Source: VAZQ01 sp963821505 (GTDB lineage: Bacteria; Pseudomonadota; Alphaproteobacteria; Rhizobiales; Xanthobacteraceae). From it: 64,000 nucleotides of DNA. Of this stretch, positions 9,105 to 18,021 are shown piece by piece; positions within the stretch are counted from its first letter, which is position 1, and every line of letters begins with the position of its first letter. The translations under genes and the position numbers were made by a program. The DNA lies in contig CAWGEH010000034.1 of assembly GCA_963821505.1 (NCBI GenBank), positions 620,001-684,000 on the forward strand. Direction: 5' to 3'. The notes beneath the pieces were generated by a model that was given only the letters and a program-made list of their open reading frames with translations, made no database searches and was not told where the DNA came from.

Positions 9105-10112
9105 CTATTTCAGCCGCTTCCCGGCCTCTTCGACGATGCTCAAGTCGGTGTGCTTTTTGACGTCGAGCGCAGATTTGACGAAGCCCAGGTCGTGCGTCAT
9201 GTCGACGTTCCTCTGCAGCGCCGCGAGGTCCGGCAGCATGTTGGGATCGTGGTAGGCGTCGCGCTTGGTGAACAGCCAATCGAAGCGTTCGGGCGGCTGC
9301 TTGGTGACGCGTCCGGCGATTTCCATGGCCTCATTGTGGTTCTTCGGGTCGAGAAACCAGCGGGTGATGCGCAGCGTGTCCTCCATGAAGTCGACCATGG
9401 CGGCGCGGTTCTTGTCGAGGAACGGCTTGCGCGCGGTCCACACGATCATGTCGGTGACGCCGATCGCGTCGCGCTGCACGAACAGCGTGCGGGCGATCTT
9501 GCGCAGCTGGGGATCGTAGGAGAAAGGAACGACCGCCGGGATCATGTCGACCTTCTTTTCCGACAGCATGGCGCGCATCGTCGGGAAGGGCGCCTCGACC
9601 ACCGTGTAGTCGCGCTTGTCCTCGAGCGAGAACTTGCGCAGCATCGCGCGCATCGCGACGTCGACGGCGCTGCCGGCGACATTGGTCATCACCACCTTGC
9701 CCTTGAGATCGTCGACTTTCTTGATCGGGCCGTCGGCCAGGACCATGTATTCCTGCGAGTAGTAGCCTGGGACGCCGTCACGGAACTCGTCGGCGATGAC
9801 GCGCAGGTCGTCCATGCCGGCATTCTGGATCGCAATGGCGAGCGTGGAATAGGCCAGGTTGGCGATTTCGAGCTCGCCGTTGGCGAGCGCCGTGACCATG
9901 GGCGGCGTGCCGGCGAAGCGCACCGGCTCGAGCGTGTAGGACTTGCCGAGATGCTGCGCGAGGTCCTTCTTTTCCAAAAGGATCGAGGCCCAGTTGGTGA
10001 CCGGCGCGACCCAGGACAAGCGGATCTTCACGGGCTCGGCGCTCTGCGCGGCGCTCGCACCGAAGACTGCCGCGGCAGCGACACTCGCAAACATCAGTCT
10101 TAAAATGCGCAT
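9105..10112 (-). CDS. ABC-type substrate-binding protein (NMT1/SsuA-like)
   Basis: A 335-residue exported protein. ATG 10112 sits behind a strong GGAGGAA site (complement of 10118-10124) and gives a signal peptide ending SAAQSAEP. The mature protein begins VKIRLSWVAPVTNWASILLE and contains NGELEIANLAYSTLAIAIQ, typical of NMT1/SsuA receptors. No ATPase or permease lies beside it; the preceding genes on the same strand are an MFS carrier and a decarboxylase-like amidohydrolase. It may share an importer encoded elsewhere. The ligand is unknown, perhaps an aromatic acid given the neighbours. Confidence 0.88.
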   Translation of the reverse strand: MRILRLMFASVAAAAVFGASAAQSAEPVKIRLSWVAPVTNWASILLEKKDLAQHLGKSYTLEPVRFAGTPPMVTALANGELEIANLAYSTLAIAIQNAGMDDLRVIADEFRDGVPGYYSQEYMVLADGPIKKVDDLKGKVVMTNVAGSAVDVAMRAMLRKFSLEDKRDYTVVEAPFPTMRAMLSEKKVDMIPAVVPFSYDPQLRKIARTLFVQRDAIGVTDMIVWTARKPFLDKNRAAMVDFMEDTLRITRWFLDPKNHNEAMEIAGRVTKQPPERFDWLFTKRDAYHDPNMLPDLAALQRNVDMTHDLGFVKSALDVKKHTDLSIVEEAGKRLK

Positions 10113-10246
10113 GAACTTTCCTCCTGCTGACGATTTCGGCGTTCGGCCGATTTTGGTGCCACGTTGCAGAGCCGTAGTGACCTTGGCAAGGGTCGAATCA
10201 GGGTCGAATTGTCGCCTGGACCATGGCGAGCGCCGCATTGGGCAGG

Positions 10247-11608
10247 CTAAGGCGAAGCCTCCTCCAGAACGCGGCCCTTGGTCTCGATCGCAAACAGGCC
10301 GGTGGTCACCGCGGCGATCGCGGCAACCGCTGCGAAGGTGACGAAAACCGACGGCAGGCCCCCAGCCAGCATCAGTCCGACCACGGTCGGCCCGATCATG
10401 GAGGCAAACCGAAGCCAGGCGGTGGCGGCCCCAACCCCGAGCGCACGCACGCGGGTCGGATAGAGTTCCGGCGTGTAGAGATAGACACCGATATTGATGG
10501 TGCTGACGAAGAAATAGGCGAGGGTCATGCACGCCAGCACCTGCTCGGCGGTGGGCGAAGGGAAGAGCGCGAGCGCGGCCAAGGCCACCGCCGCAGCCGC
10601 GAATGACAATGCAAACCAAAGGCGGCGGCCGACGTGATCGATGGTGAGGGCGCAGATCAGCGTCCCAACAAGCCCGGCAGCTTGCGTGATCAATCCGTAT
10701 CGAAGTGAAACGTCGAGCGGCAGCTTGAACACGGTACGATAGACGGTCGGCAGCCAGATCGAGAGGCCGTAATTGACGAAATAGGACGAGAACCAGATTA
10801 CCCAGACCACCAGCGTGCGCCGCAAATAGATCGGTCCGAACAAGTCCGCGAGGGACGCGGGCTTGCTCGACGTGGAGACGACCGGCTTGGGGGGCGGCAG
10901 TGGTCGACCGATTGCTTTTTGGGTTTCCGTCTCGATCAACGCCATGGCGGCTTGCGCCTGCGCGTCGCGCCCGCGCACGGCAAGCCAGCGCGGCGATTCA
11001 GGCAGCAGACGCCGCAATACCAACGTGAGCAACGCCGGCAGCGCGCCGATGACGAACATGTATTGCCAGCCGAGATGGGGCACGACCCACACCCCTGCGA
11101 GGCTTGCCGCCACCAGCCCGATCGGGAACACCAGTTCGTACAGCAGCACGAAACGACCGCGGCCTTGCGCCTTCGCAAGCTCGCTGATGAAGACGGCGGC
11201 GACCGGCACCTCGCCGCCCAGCCCTATCCCCTGGATCATGCGGAACACGAGGAGGGAGTTGTAGTCCCACGCCAGCGCGCAGACGAGGCTCATCACCCCA
11301 AACAGCGCGATCGACCAGACCATCGCCGTCATACGGCCGTGGCGCTCGGCGATCCAGCCGAACAGCAGCGCGCCGAGCAATTGTCCGAGGAAGCCGGCCG
11401 AGATCATGAGCCCGATTTGCGGCGGGGTCAGTTTCCAGAGCGGCACGATGACCGGCAGGACTGATGCGATAGCCAATGCGTCGAAGGCATCGAAGAAGGT
11501 GGCGACGCCCACGATGATGCGCGCCTTGACCTGCCACGACGAGGAGGGAAGGCGCTCGAGCCGGGCCACGATGTCGTCGACCGACGAACGCCCGCTTGCG
11601 ATGTCCAT
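10247..11608 (-). CDS. MFS transporter, aromatic-acid/sugar-porter type
   Basis: A 453-residue, 12-helix major facilitator. The first helix holds TFFDAFDALAIASVLPV, with the acidic residue typical of aromatic acid:proton symporters; the loop between helices 2 and 3 has GWIAERHGRMTAM, and the mid-protein loop has LPESPRWLAVRGR, typical of the sugar-porter/SV2 group. The start at ATG 11608 is preferred over the in-frame ATG 11623 because GGGAGGA precedes it at good spacing. It lies between a gamma-resorcylate-decarboxylase-like gene and a binding protein, which suggests uptake of an aromatic or related acid. Confidence 0.88.
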   Translation of the reverse strand: MDIASGRSSVDDIVARLERLPSSSWQVKARIIVGVATFFDAFDALAIASVLPVIVPLWKLTPPQIGLMISAGFLGQLLGALLFGWIAERHGRMTAMVWSIALFGVMSLVCALAWDYNSLLVFRMIQGIGLGGEVPVAAVFISELAKAQGRGRFVLLYELVFPIGLVAASLAGVWVVPHLGWQYMFVIGALPALLTLVLRRLLPESPRWLAVRGRDAQAQAAMALIETETQKAIGRPLPPPKPVVSTSSKPASLADLFGPIYLRRTLVVWVIWFSSYFVNYGLSIWLPTVYRTVFKLPLDVSLRYGLITQAAGLVGTLICALTIDHVGRRLWFALSFAAAAVALAALALFPSPTAEQVLACMTLAYFFVSTINIGVYLYTPELYPTRVRALGVGAATAWLRFASMIGPTVVGLMLAGGLPSVFVTFAAVAAIAAVTTGLFAIETKGRVLEEASP

Positions 11609-11654
11609 GTCGTCCTCCCGCATGTTTTTCTTCGCAGCGCGGGCGACGCTGCGT

Positions 11655-12611
11655 TCAGCCCTTGAGCCCAAGAAACCGTGCGGCATTGCGGAAGCAGATG
11701 TCGTCTCGCATCTTGTCCGCCAGCGCCACGCCGTCGATGAAATGGGCGGCTTCCTCCGTCGCCTCGAATGGATAGTCGGCGGCGAACATCACGCGGTCCG
11801 CGCCGAGCGCGCTGATGGCGCAGGTCAGCGGCTCCGCCGAGCAAATGCCTGACGTCGTCACCACGAAGTTTTCTTTGATGTATTGCGAGGGTGGCTTGGC
11901 AAGCTTGACGCCGTAGAGTTTGGCACGGCTGTCGAAGCGCCACAGCAGATAAGGCAACGTCTCTCCGAGATGGCCGAGGATGAGTTTGGTGCGGGGGAAC
12001 CGGTCGAAGAGGCCGCCGAACACCAGCCGCAAGGCGTGGGAGCCCGTTTCGAAGCCCCACTCCCAGGTGGCGCGCCGCAGCCCGACATGTCCATCAAGTG
12101 CCCGGGATGGCGTCACCGGATCGGTGGGATGGATGTAGATCGCGGCCCCCAACGCCTGGGCTCTGTCCCAGAACGGCTGCAGCGATGGGTGGTCGAGATA
12201 TTGACCATTGGTGTGGCCGTTGATCATGGCGCCGCAGAACTTCAGCTCGCGCTGACAGCGTTCGAGCTCGTCCGCGGCGGCGACAGCGTCCTGCATGGGA
12301 AGATGCGCGAAGCCGCTATAGCGGTCCGGCTGCTTTTCGATTTGCCGCGCTAGGAAATCGTTGGCGTCACGCGCCTTGCGGCACGCGGTCTTGGCGTCTG
12401 GCTCGGCCTGCACGCCGGGGCCGGCCAGGGACAACACCGAGCGCGCGATGCCGGCGCGATCCATGGCCGCGAGCCGCAACTCGCCGAAGTCGGACAGGCG
12501 GGCCACCAGTTGGCTGTAGATCGCGGGATCGACGTCGCCGACCGTGAGCTTCCAATAGTCTTCAAAGCCAGGACACAGGAAGTGCTCTTCGAGAGCGATC
12601 TTCTTGACCAT
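11655..12611 (-). CDS. Gamma-resorcylate-decarboxylase-like amidohydrolase (ACMSD superfamily)
   Basis: A 318-residue TIM-barrel protein. The opening KIALEEHFLCPGFEDYW gives the metal-binding E-x-H of gamma-resorcylate (2,6-dihydroxybenzoate) decarboxylases. Further motifs are IYIHPTDPV, LILGHLGETLPYLLWR with the metal-binding His, and VMFAADYPFE with the catalytic Asp. The family performs metal-dependent non-oxidative decarboxylation or hydrolysis of aromatic and muconic acids; the exact substrate is unknown. First gene of a minus-strand set with an MFS carrier and a binding protein, divergent from the IclR gene. A frameshifted, leader-bearing paralogue lies at 45682-46804. Confidence 0.88.
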   Translation of the reverse strand: MVKKIALEEHFLCPGFEDYWKLTVGDVDPAIYSQLVARLSDFGELRLAAMDRAGIARSVLSLAGPGVQAEPDAKTACRKARDANDFLARQIEKQPDRYSGFAHLPMQDAVAAADELERCQRELKFCGAMINGHTNGQYLDHPSLQPFWDRAQALGAAIYIHPTDPVTPSRALDGHVGLRRATWEWGFETGSHALRLVFGGLFDRFPRTKLILGHLGETLPYLLWRFDSRAKLYGVKLAKPPSQYIKENFVVTTSGICSAEPLTCAISALGADRVMFAADYPFEATEEAAHFIDGVALADKMRDDICFRNAARFLGLKG

Positions 12612-12725
12612 GCTGCCCCTTGGTTGTTCCCTGCCGTTGTTTTCTGTACCGTATTCTGGTTGAAGCGTATCAATGGGTGAGCCGACCGGCAAGCTCCGCC
12701 AGGCCGCGGTCGATCGCAAGAGCGG

Positions 12726-13574
12726 ATGCTCGGGAGACTGAAAGTGCAGAAGCAGAGCGGACCGCATGTTGCCGGCGACAGGGGTCGAGACAGTCGTGAC
12801 GACAAGCGGCAAGACAAGCGTGAGGACAAGAGCCAGGTCCAGGTCATCGCGCGCGCCGCGGCGATTCTGCGCGCACTCGAGGAGCAGCCGACGGGCTTGA
12901 GCCTCGGCCAGATCGCACAACGCGTCGCTCTGGCACGCTCGACGGTGCAACGCATCGTCGCTGCGCTCGCGGCGGAAAAGCTCCTGATCGCGGCTTCGCC
13001 CACGGGCAGGGTACGCCTAGGCCCCACCATTTTGCGGTTGGCAGCCTCCGCGCGCACCGACTTTGTCGCGCTTGCGCGCCCGTTACTGGTTCGGCTCTCG
13101 AACGAGCTCACTGAAACCGTCGATCTCGCGACCATCAACAAGGATCATCTTATTTTCGTCGATCAGGTGATCGGGCCGCACCGGCTGCGTGCGGTATCGG
13201 CCGTGGGCGAAACCTTTCCGCTCTATTGCACGGCGAACGGCAAGGCCTATCTCGCCCAGCTCGACGAGGTCGCCGTGGCGCGGCTCGTCGGCACGAGCTT
13301 CGAGCGGCGAACGCCGAACACGATCACGCGGCTCGACGATCTGCTCAAGGAGCTTAAGTCGGTGCGCAAATCCGGGATCGCGTTCGATCGTGAGGAGCAC
13401 ACGCTCGGGATTTGCGCTGCCGGCGTGGTCATGCGCGACTTGCTCGGTAATGACGTCGCGATTTCCGTACCGGTGCCGGCACAGCGGTTTTATGCGCAGG
13501 AGAAGTTGATCGCCGAGCGGCTGTTGGCGACGCGACGCACGCTGCAGGAGCGTCTCGCCGCCGCAGCGGCATGA
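12726..13574 (+). CDS. IclR-family transcriptional regulator
   Basis: A 282-residue regulator. A highly charged N-terminal tail (many Asp, Lys and Arg) precedes the winged helix (VIARAAAILRALEE, LSLGQIAQRVALARSTVQRI, about residues 40-80). The C-terminal effector domain carries LYCTANGKAYLAQL and AFDREEHTLGICAAGV, both diagnostic of IclR. It sits divergently from the decarboxylase-like operon (114 bases apart) and just upstream of the catabolic cluster starting at 13673, so it is the likely local regulator of one or both. The effector is unknown. The first 30 residues are unusual and the true start could be slightly downstream. Confidence 0.92.
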   Translation: MLGRLKVQKQSGPHVAGDRGRDSRDDKRQDKREDKSQVQVIARAAAILRALEEQPTGLSLGQIAQRVALARSTVQRIVAALAAEKLLIAASPTGRVRLGPTILRLAASARTDFVALARPLLVRLSNELTETVDLATINKDHLIFVDQVIGPHRLRAVSAVGETFPLYCTANGKAYLAQLDEVAVARLVGTSFERRTPNTITRLDDLLKELKSVRKSGIAFDREEHTLGICAAGVVMRDLLGNDVAISVPVPAQRFYAQEKLIAERLLATRRTLQERLAAAAA

Positions 13575-13672
13575 CTGCGCGCGCGGCGCGTTCCTCCGCC
13601 GTCCGAAACCGGGAGGTTGAACCAAATTGCAATACAGGCGTACCATGATGTGGGTATAGGAAGGAGGTGGCG

Positions 13673-14515
13673 GTGACCAAAAAAATCCGCGGCGTCACGT
13701 TCGAGGAGAACCTCAACAACAGCATGGGGCTCGAGTTCTACAACCTGTCCCATCGCTTCGGTTACCAATCCCCGAATTGGCCCTATTTCGAAGACGTCAA
13801 GATCGAGCGCATCCACTATCACGCCAAGTCCGGCGTGCTGTCGCAACGCATCACCACCAGCATGCACAACACGACGCATATCGATGCGCCGGCGCACGTG
13901 GTGCAGGGCACGCCATTCATCGACGAGGTCCCGCTGCCGCATTTCTTCGGATCGGGAATCGTGGTTTCGATTCCGAAGAAGAAATGGGAGCAGATCACCT
14001 ACGACGATCTGGAAAAGGCTGCCGGCAAAGCGGTGCGCCCCCGCGATGTCGTCATTGTCAATACCGGCTGGCACAAGTTGTACGAGGACAGCGAGGACTA
14101 TTTCTGCCGCGCGCCCGGCTTCGTGCCCTCGGCCGGTGAGTGGTTCGTCGAGAAGCAGGTGAAGGTGGTCGGCCACGACACCCAGGCCAACGACCATCCG
14201 CTCGCCACCGCAATCGGCCCGCAACGCAACGGGCCGCTGCATCCGCATCTCGCCGAGGAGTACAAGAAGTGGTCGGGCGGGCGCGATTGGAAGGATGACT
14301 TTCCGGACTGGGAGCCGGTCCACCGCATCCTGTTCAAGAACGGCATTCTCGGCATCGAGAATGTGGGCGGCGACATCGACAAGGTCACCGGCCGGCGCTG
14401 CACCTTCGCGCTGTTCCCGTGGAACTGGGAGCGCGGCGACGGCTGCATCATCCGCCTCGTCGCCATCGCCGACCCCAAGGGGGCTTTCCGGATCGAAAAG
14501 GGGGAGAAGTTCTGA
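13673..14515 (+). CDS. Cyclase-family hydrolase (kynurenine formamidase-like)
   Basis: A 280-residue member of the cyclase family (PF04199 type), metal-dependent amide or lactone hydrolases that include kynurenine formamidase. The metal motif is visible as MHNTTHIDAPAH around residue 67, a variant of HxGTHxDxPxH in which Asn-Thr replaces the usual Gly context. Start chosen at GTG 13673 because AAGGAGG at 13661-13667 is ideally placed; the GTG at 13667 overlaps that site. The stop overlaps the next ATG (TGATG). It opens the putative IclR-controlled operon. Confidence 0.9.
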   Translation: MTKKIRGVTFEENLNNSMGLEFYNLSHRFGYQSPNWPYFEDVKIERIHYHAKSGVLSQRITTSMHNTTHIDAPAHVVQGTPFIDEVPLPHFFGSGIVVSIPKKKWEQITYDDLEKAAGKAVRPRDVVIVNTGWHKLYEDSEDYFCRAPGFVPSAGEWFVEKQVKVVGHDTQANDHPLATAIGPQRNGPLHPHLAEEYKKWSGGRDWKDDFPDWEPVHRILFKNGILGIENVGGDIDKVTGRRCTFALFPWNWERGDGCIIRLVAIADPKGAFRIEKGEKF

Positions 14516-14856
14516 TGCAGGTCAAACATTTGAACGAGGCAAAGCCCTACGAGGCGCCCAATCATCGGGGCTATTGCTCGCTGCGCCTGTTCGGTCTCGA
14601 TGCCGGCGGGCCGAAACAATTCACGGTCGGGCTTTCGCACTTCCTCCCTGGCGGCGGCGCCGGCCCCGACGCCTCGCCCACGGAAAAGGTCTACTACGTG
14701 CTTTCGGGCGAGCTCACGCTCACCGTTGGCGGCAAGGAGACCGTACTCAAGGCCAATGACTCCTGTTTCATCGGACCGAACGAAAGCCGCGAGATCATCA
14801 ATCGCGGCAACGACGTCGTGACCATGCTGGTCGCGGTCTCGACGCCGCAGAAGTGA
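14515..14856 (+). CDS. Cupin-domain protein
   Basis: A 113-residue single-domain cupin. The two cupin motifs are recognisable in SHFLPGGGAGPDASPTEKVYY and in the second strand pair around GPNESREIINRG; the usual His pair of motif 1 is mostly absent (PDASPTEK), so metal binding is uncertain. The start codon overlaps the cyclase stop by one base, so the two are probably translationally coupled. Small cupins in catabolic operons act as isomerases, decarboxylases or ligand binders; none can be chosen here. Confidence 0.85.
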   Translation: MQVKHLNEAKPYEAPNHRGYCSLRLFGLDAGGPKQFTVGLSHFLPGGGAGPDASPTEKVYYVLSGELTLTVGGKETVLKANDSCFIGPNESREIINRGNDVVTMLVAVSTPQK

Positions 14857-14951
14857 TCGGCGACCGTCATCCTTCGACACCACACCGGGTGAAGAAGCCG
14901 GAGTCGCGCAGGTGACGGAAGATAATTCGTCCAAGTGGTGAGTATTCCGCC

Positions 14952-15755
14952 ATGTCCGAAGACTTCTTGAAGAATCCGCTCTCCCTGTTCGACGTCAGCG
15001 GCAAGACCGCGATCGTCACCGGGGCCACCGGCGCGTTCGGCGCCATGGCCGCGAAAGTGCTCGCCGGGGCCGGCGCCAATGTGGTGCTTTGTGCGAACAA
15101 TGCGGGCGAACTGCAGAAGGTCGCCGCCGAATGCGGAAAGCTCGGCGGCAAGACCGAGGTCGTCGCCAAGCGGCCGAGCTCGGAAGCAAATTGCGACGCG
15201 ATCGTTGCGGCGGCGGTCAAGACGTTCGGTCGCGTCGACATCCTCGTGGTCGCCTCGGGACAGAACAAGGTCTCCAAGATCGTCGACCAGAAGCCGGAAG
15301 ATTTTCTCGACGTCATGGATGCCAACGTCACCCAATCCTGGCTGATTGCGCGCGCGGCCGGACGGCAGATGCTCAAGCAAGGTCAAGGCGGCAAGGTCAT
15401 CCTCATGTCGTCGGCACGCGGGCTCCTGGGCCACCCCGCGGGCTATACGGCCTATTGCGCCTCGAAGTCGGCCGTTGACGGCATCACCAAGGCGCTCGGC
15501 TGCGAGTGGGGCGATACCGGCATCACGGTCAATGCGCTCGGGCCCACCGTGTTTCGCTCGCCGCTGACCCAGTGGATGTTCGAGGATACCGAGCGGTCGC
15601 GGGAGGTGCGCAAGGGCTTCCTGACGCGGGTTCCGAAAGGCCGGCTCGGCGAGCCGTCCGATCTCGCGGGACCGTTGTTGTTCCTGGCCTCGAAGGCGTC
15701 GGATTTCTACACTGGCCACGTCCTGTACGCCGACGGCGGCTACACGGCGGGGTGA
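14952..15755 (+). CDS. Short-chain dehydrogenase/reductase
   Basis: A 267-residue classical SDR. The cofactor motif TGATGAFG is at about residues 24-31, the Asn of the tetrad is near DVMDANVTQ, the catalytic Ser lies in ILMSSARG, and YTAYCASK supplies Tyr and Lys. The usual NNAG motif reads VASGQNK. It probably oxidises or reduces a hydroxyl on the pathway intermediate. Two bases separate it from the next dehydrogenase gene, so the pair is co-expressed. The preceding gap (14857-14951) is the only break in this part of the operon. Confidence 0.92.
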   Translation: MSEDFLKNPLSLFDVSGKTAIVTGATGAFGAMAAKVLAGAGANVVLCANNAGELQKVAAECGKLGGKTEVVAKRPSSEANCDAIVAAAVKTFGRVDILVVASGQNKVSKIVDQKPEDFLDVMDANVTQSWLIARAAGRQMLKQGQGGKVILMSSARGLLGHPAGYTAYCASKSAVDGITKALGCEWGDTGITVNALGPTVFRSPLTQWMFEDTERSREVRKGFLTRVPKGRLGEPSDLAGPLLFLASKASDFYTGHVLYADGGYTAG

Positions 15756-15757
15756 CC

Positions 15758-16663
15758 ATGAAAGCGCGCATCGCTGTTGTCGGTGCGGGTCTCATGGGCC
15801 ACGGCATCGCCCAGGTATTCGCCCTCGCCGGACACGACGTGGCGATCACCGATTCGGTTGCAGCGAACCTCGCCAGCGTCAAGGCGCGCATTCTCGCCAA
15901 TCTTGAGGACCTCGGGGACGATCGCTCGGCGGTCGACCGGGTGCGGCCGATGGCCGATCTTGGCGCCGCGGTGCGCGATGCCGACTATGTCGTCGAAGCC
16001 GTGCTCGAAGATTTGCCGCTGAAGCAGAAGCTGTTCATCGAGATCGAACGGCACGTGCGGCCGCAGACGGTCCTCGCCAGCAACACCTCGGTGATCCCGA
16101 TCACCGAGATCATGGAGGGCCTGCGCGACCGCGCGCGCGCGCTCGGCACCCATTGGTGGAACCCGCCCTATCTGGTGCCCCTCGTCGAGGTCATCGGCAC
16201 GCAGTGGACGTCGCGTCAGGCGATCGACTGGACCATCGCGCTGCATGAAGCGGCGGGGAAAATGCCGGTGCACGTGAAGAAGGACGTGCCCGGCTTCGTC
16301 GGCAACCGCCTGCAACATGCCTTGTGGCGGGAGGCGATCGCGCTGGTCGAGCACGGCATCTGCGACGCCGAGACCGTCGACACCGTGATCAAGGCGAGCT
16401 TCGGCCGCCGGCTCGCCGTGCTCGGGCCGTTGGAGAACGCCGACCTGGTCGGCACCGACTTGACCCTTGCCATTCACAGGACGGTGCTGCCCGATATCGA
16501 GCGCCGGCCCGGCCCGTCGCCTTATCTCGAAGTGCTGGTCGCCAAAGGCAAGCTCGGATTCAAGTCGGGCGAGGGCTTCCGCACATGGAGTGCCGATCAG
16601 CAGGCCGCATTGCGGGCTAAAGTTCTGCAACATCTGAAAAAGGCGCGTGCGACCGACGCCTGA
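15758..16663 (+). CDS. 3-hydroxyacyl-CoA dehydrogenase-like NAD-dependent oxidoreductase
   Basis: A 301-residue protein with an N-terminal Rossmann fold (VVGAGLMGHGIAQVFALAG, residues about 7-25) and a C-terminal helical 3HCDH domain. SNTSVIPITEI and GTHWWNPPYLVPLVEVI are typical of the lambda-crystallin/L-gulonate and L-carnitine dehydrogenase branch rather than of fatty-acid beta-oxidation enzymes. These enzymes convert free beta-hydroxy acids to beta-keto acids. The BKACE gene at 21536 in the same cluster would be a logical next step. The substrate is not known. Confidence 0.9.
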   Translation: MKARIAVVGAGLMGHGIAQVFALAGHDVAITDSVAANLASVKARILANLEDLGDDRSAVDRVRPMADLGAAVRDADYVVEAVLEDLPLKQKLFIEIERHVRPQTVLASNTSVIPITEIMEGLRDRARALGTHWWNPPYLVPLVEVIGTQWTSRQAIDWTIALHEAAGKMPVHVKKDVPGFVGNRLQHALWREAIALVEHGICDAETVDTVIKASFGRRLAVLGPLENADLVGTDLTLAIHRTVLPDIERRPGPSPYLEVLVAKGKLGFKSGEGFRTWSADQQAALRAKVLQHLKKARATDA

Positions 16664-16683
16664 CCAACACACGGGAGGTTTCG

Positions 16684-17991
16684 ATGACCATCAAAGACGC
16701 ACCCGAAACGCACAACCTGGCATCATCGAACGGCGTGAGCCGGCGCACGCTCGTCGTGAGCGGCCTCGGCGCGCTGACGGCGCCTGCGGTGCTGCGGGTC
16801 ATCCCCGCCAACGCCCAGAGCCGCGTCATCAAGATCGGCCACGTCAGTCCGAGGACCGGTCCGCTTGCCGGTTTCGGCGAGGCCGACGGCTTCATCCTCG
16901 AACAAGTGCGCGGTCTTCTCGCCCAGGGTTTGCAGAGCGGCGGGCGCACCTACCAGGTCCAGATCATCAGCAAGGACAGCCAATCCAGCGGCAGTCGCGC
17001 CGCCGAGGTCGCCTCCGAACTCATCCTCGGCGACAAGGTCGATCTCATCGTCGCGTCTGCGACGCCAGACACCACCAACCCGGTGGCCGACCAGGCCGAG
17101 GTGAACGAGGTTCCCTGCATCACCACCAATTGCCCGTGGCAACCCTATTTCTTTGGGCGCAAGGGCGATCCGGCCAAGGGCTTCACCTGGACCTATCACT
17201 TCTTCTGGGGGCTCGAAGACGTCATCGGCGCGTTTCTGGCCTTGTGGGACAGCGCGCCGACCAACAAGGTCGTGGGCGGACTGTTCCCCAATGACGCCGA
17301 CGGCAATGCCTGGGGTGACCCGCAGCGCGGCTTGCCGCCGGCGCTCGCACAAGCGGGTTACAAGCTCACTGATCCCGGCCGCTATCAGCTCATGAACAAC
17401 GACTTCACCTCGCAGATTTCGGCCTTCAAGGCGGTCAACGCCGAAATCGTCACCGGCAACATGATCCCGCCCGACTTCGCCACTTTCTGGTCGCAGGCGG
17501 CGCAACAGGGCTTCCGGCCGAAGATCGTCACCATCGGCAAGGCGCTGCTGTTCCCGTCGGTGATCGATTCCCTCGGCGCGCGCGGCAACGGGCTCACCAG
17601 CGAAATCTGGTGGACGCCGCACCATCCCTTCAAATCGGGCCTTACCGGGCAGAGCGCAAAAGAGCTCACCGACGCCTATGTCAATGCCACCAAGCGGCCG
17701 TGGACGCAGCCGATCGGCTTCCAGCACGCGCTGTTCGAGGTGGCGATCGACGTGCTCAAGCGCTCGAAGGCGCTCGAGCCCAAGGCGATCCTCGATGCGG
17801 TCGTTGCGACCGACTACAAGTCGATCGTCGGGCCGGTGAAATGGACAGGCAAACCCGTGAAGAACGTGACCAAGACGCCGCTGGTCGCCGGTCAGTGGCA
17901 GCGTAAGGACGAGAAGTTCGACCTGGTCATCACGACCAATAAGACCGCGCCGGAGATTCCGGTGGGCGGGCAGCTGCAGCTGCTGTCGTGA
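16684..17991 (+). CDS. Liv-type ABC substrate-binding protein with Tat-like leader
   Basis: A 435-residue periplasmic receptor of the branched-chain-amino-acid (Peripla_BP_6) group. The leader holds SRRTLVVSGLGALTAP, a twin-arginine type signal, ending near NAQSR. The mature part begins VIKIGHVSPRTGPLAGFGEADGF, the standard Liv receptor opening. Length and sequence fit receptors for aromatic or small organic acids as well as for amino acids. The matching ATPases and permeases follow at 18174-21497 on the same strand. Confidence 0.92.
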   Translation: MTIKDAPETHNLASSNGVSRRTLVVSGLGALTAPAVLRVIPANAQSRVIKIGHVSPRTGPLAGFGEADGFILEQVRGLLAQGLQSGGRTYQVQIISKDSQSSGSRAAEVASELILGDKVDLIVASATPDTTNPVADQAEVNEVPCITTNCPWQPYFFGRKGDPAKGFTWTYHFFWGLEDVIGAFLALWDSAPTNKVVGGLFPNDADGNAWGDPQRGLPPALAQAGYKLTDPGRYQLMNNDFTSQISAFKAVNAEIVTGNMIPPDFATFWSQAAQQGFRPKIVTIGKALLFPSVIDSLGARGNGLTSEIWWTPHHPFKSGLTGQSAKELTDAYVNATKRPWTQPIGFQHALFEVAIDVLKRSKALEPKAILDAVVATDYKSIVGPVKWTGKPVKNVTKTPLVAGQWQRKDEKFDLVITTNKTAPEIPVGGQLQLLS

Positions 17992-18021
17992 GATGGGTGC
18001 TGATGTAATCACCCGCGCCGT

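Noticed and set aside
8970..10103. Plus-strand open frame opposite the binding-protein gene at 9105
   Set aside because: The minus strand has a signal peptide, a strong ribosome site and NMT1 motifs; the plus frame has none.
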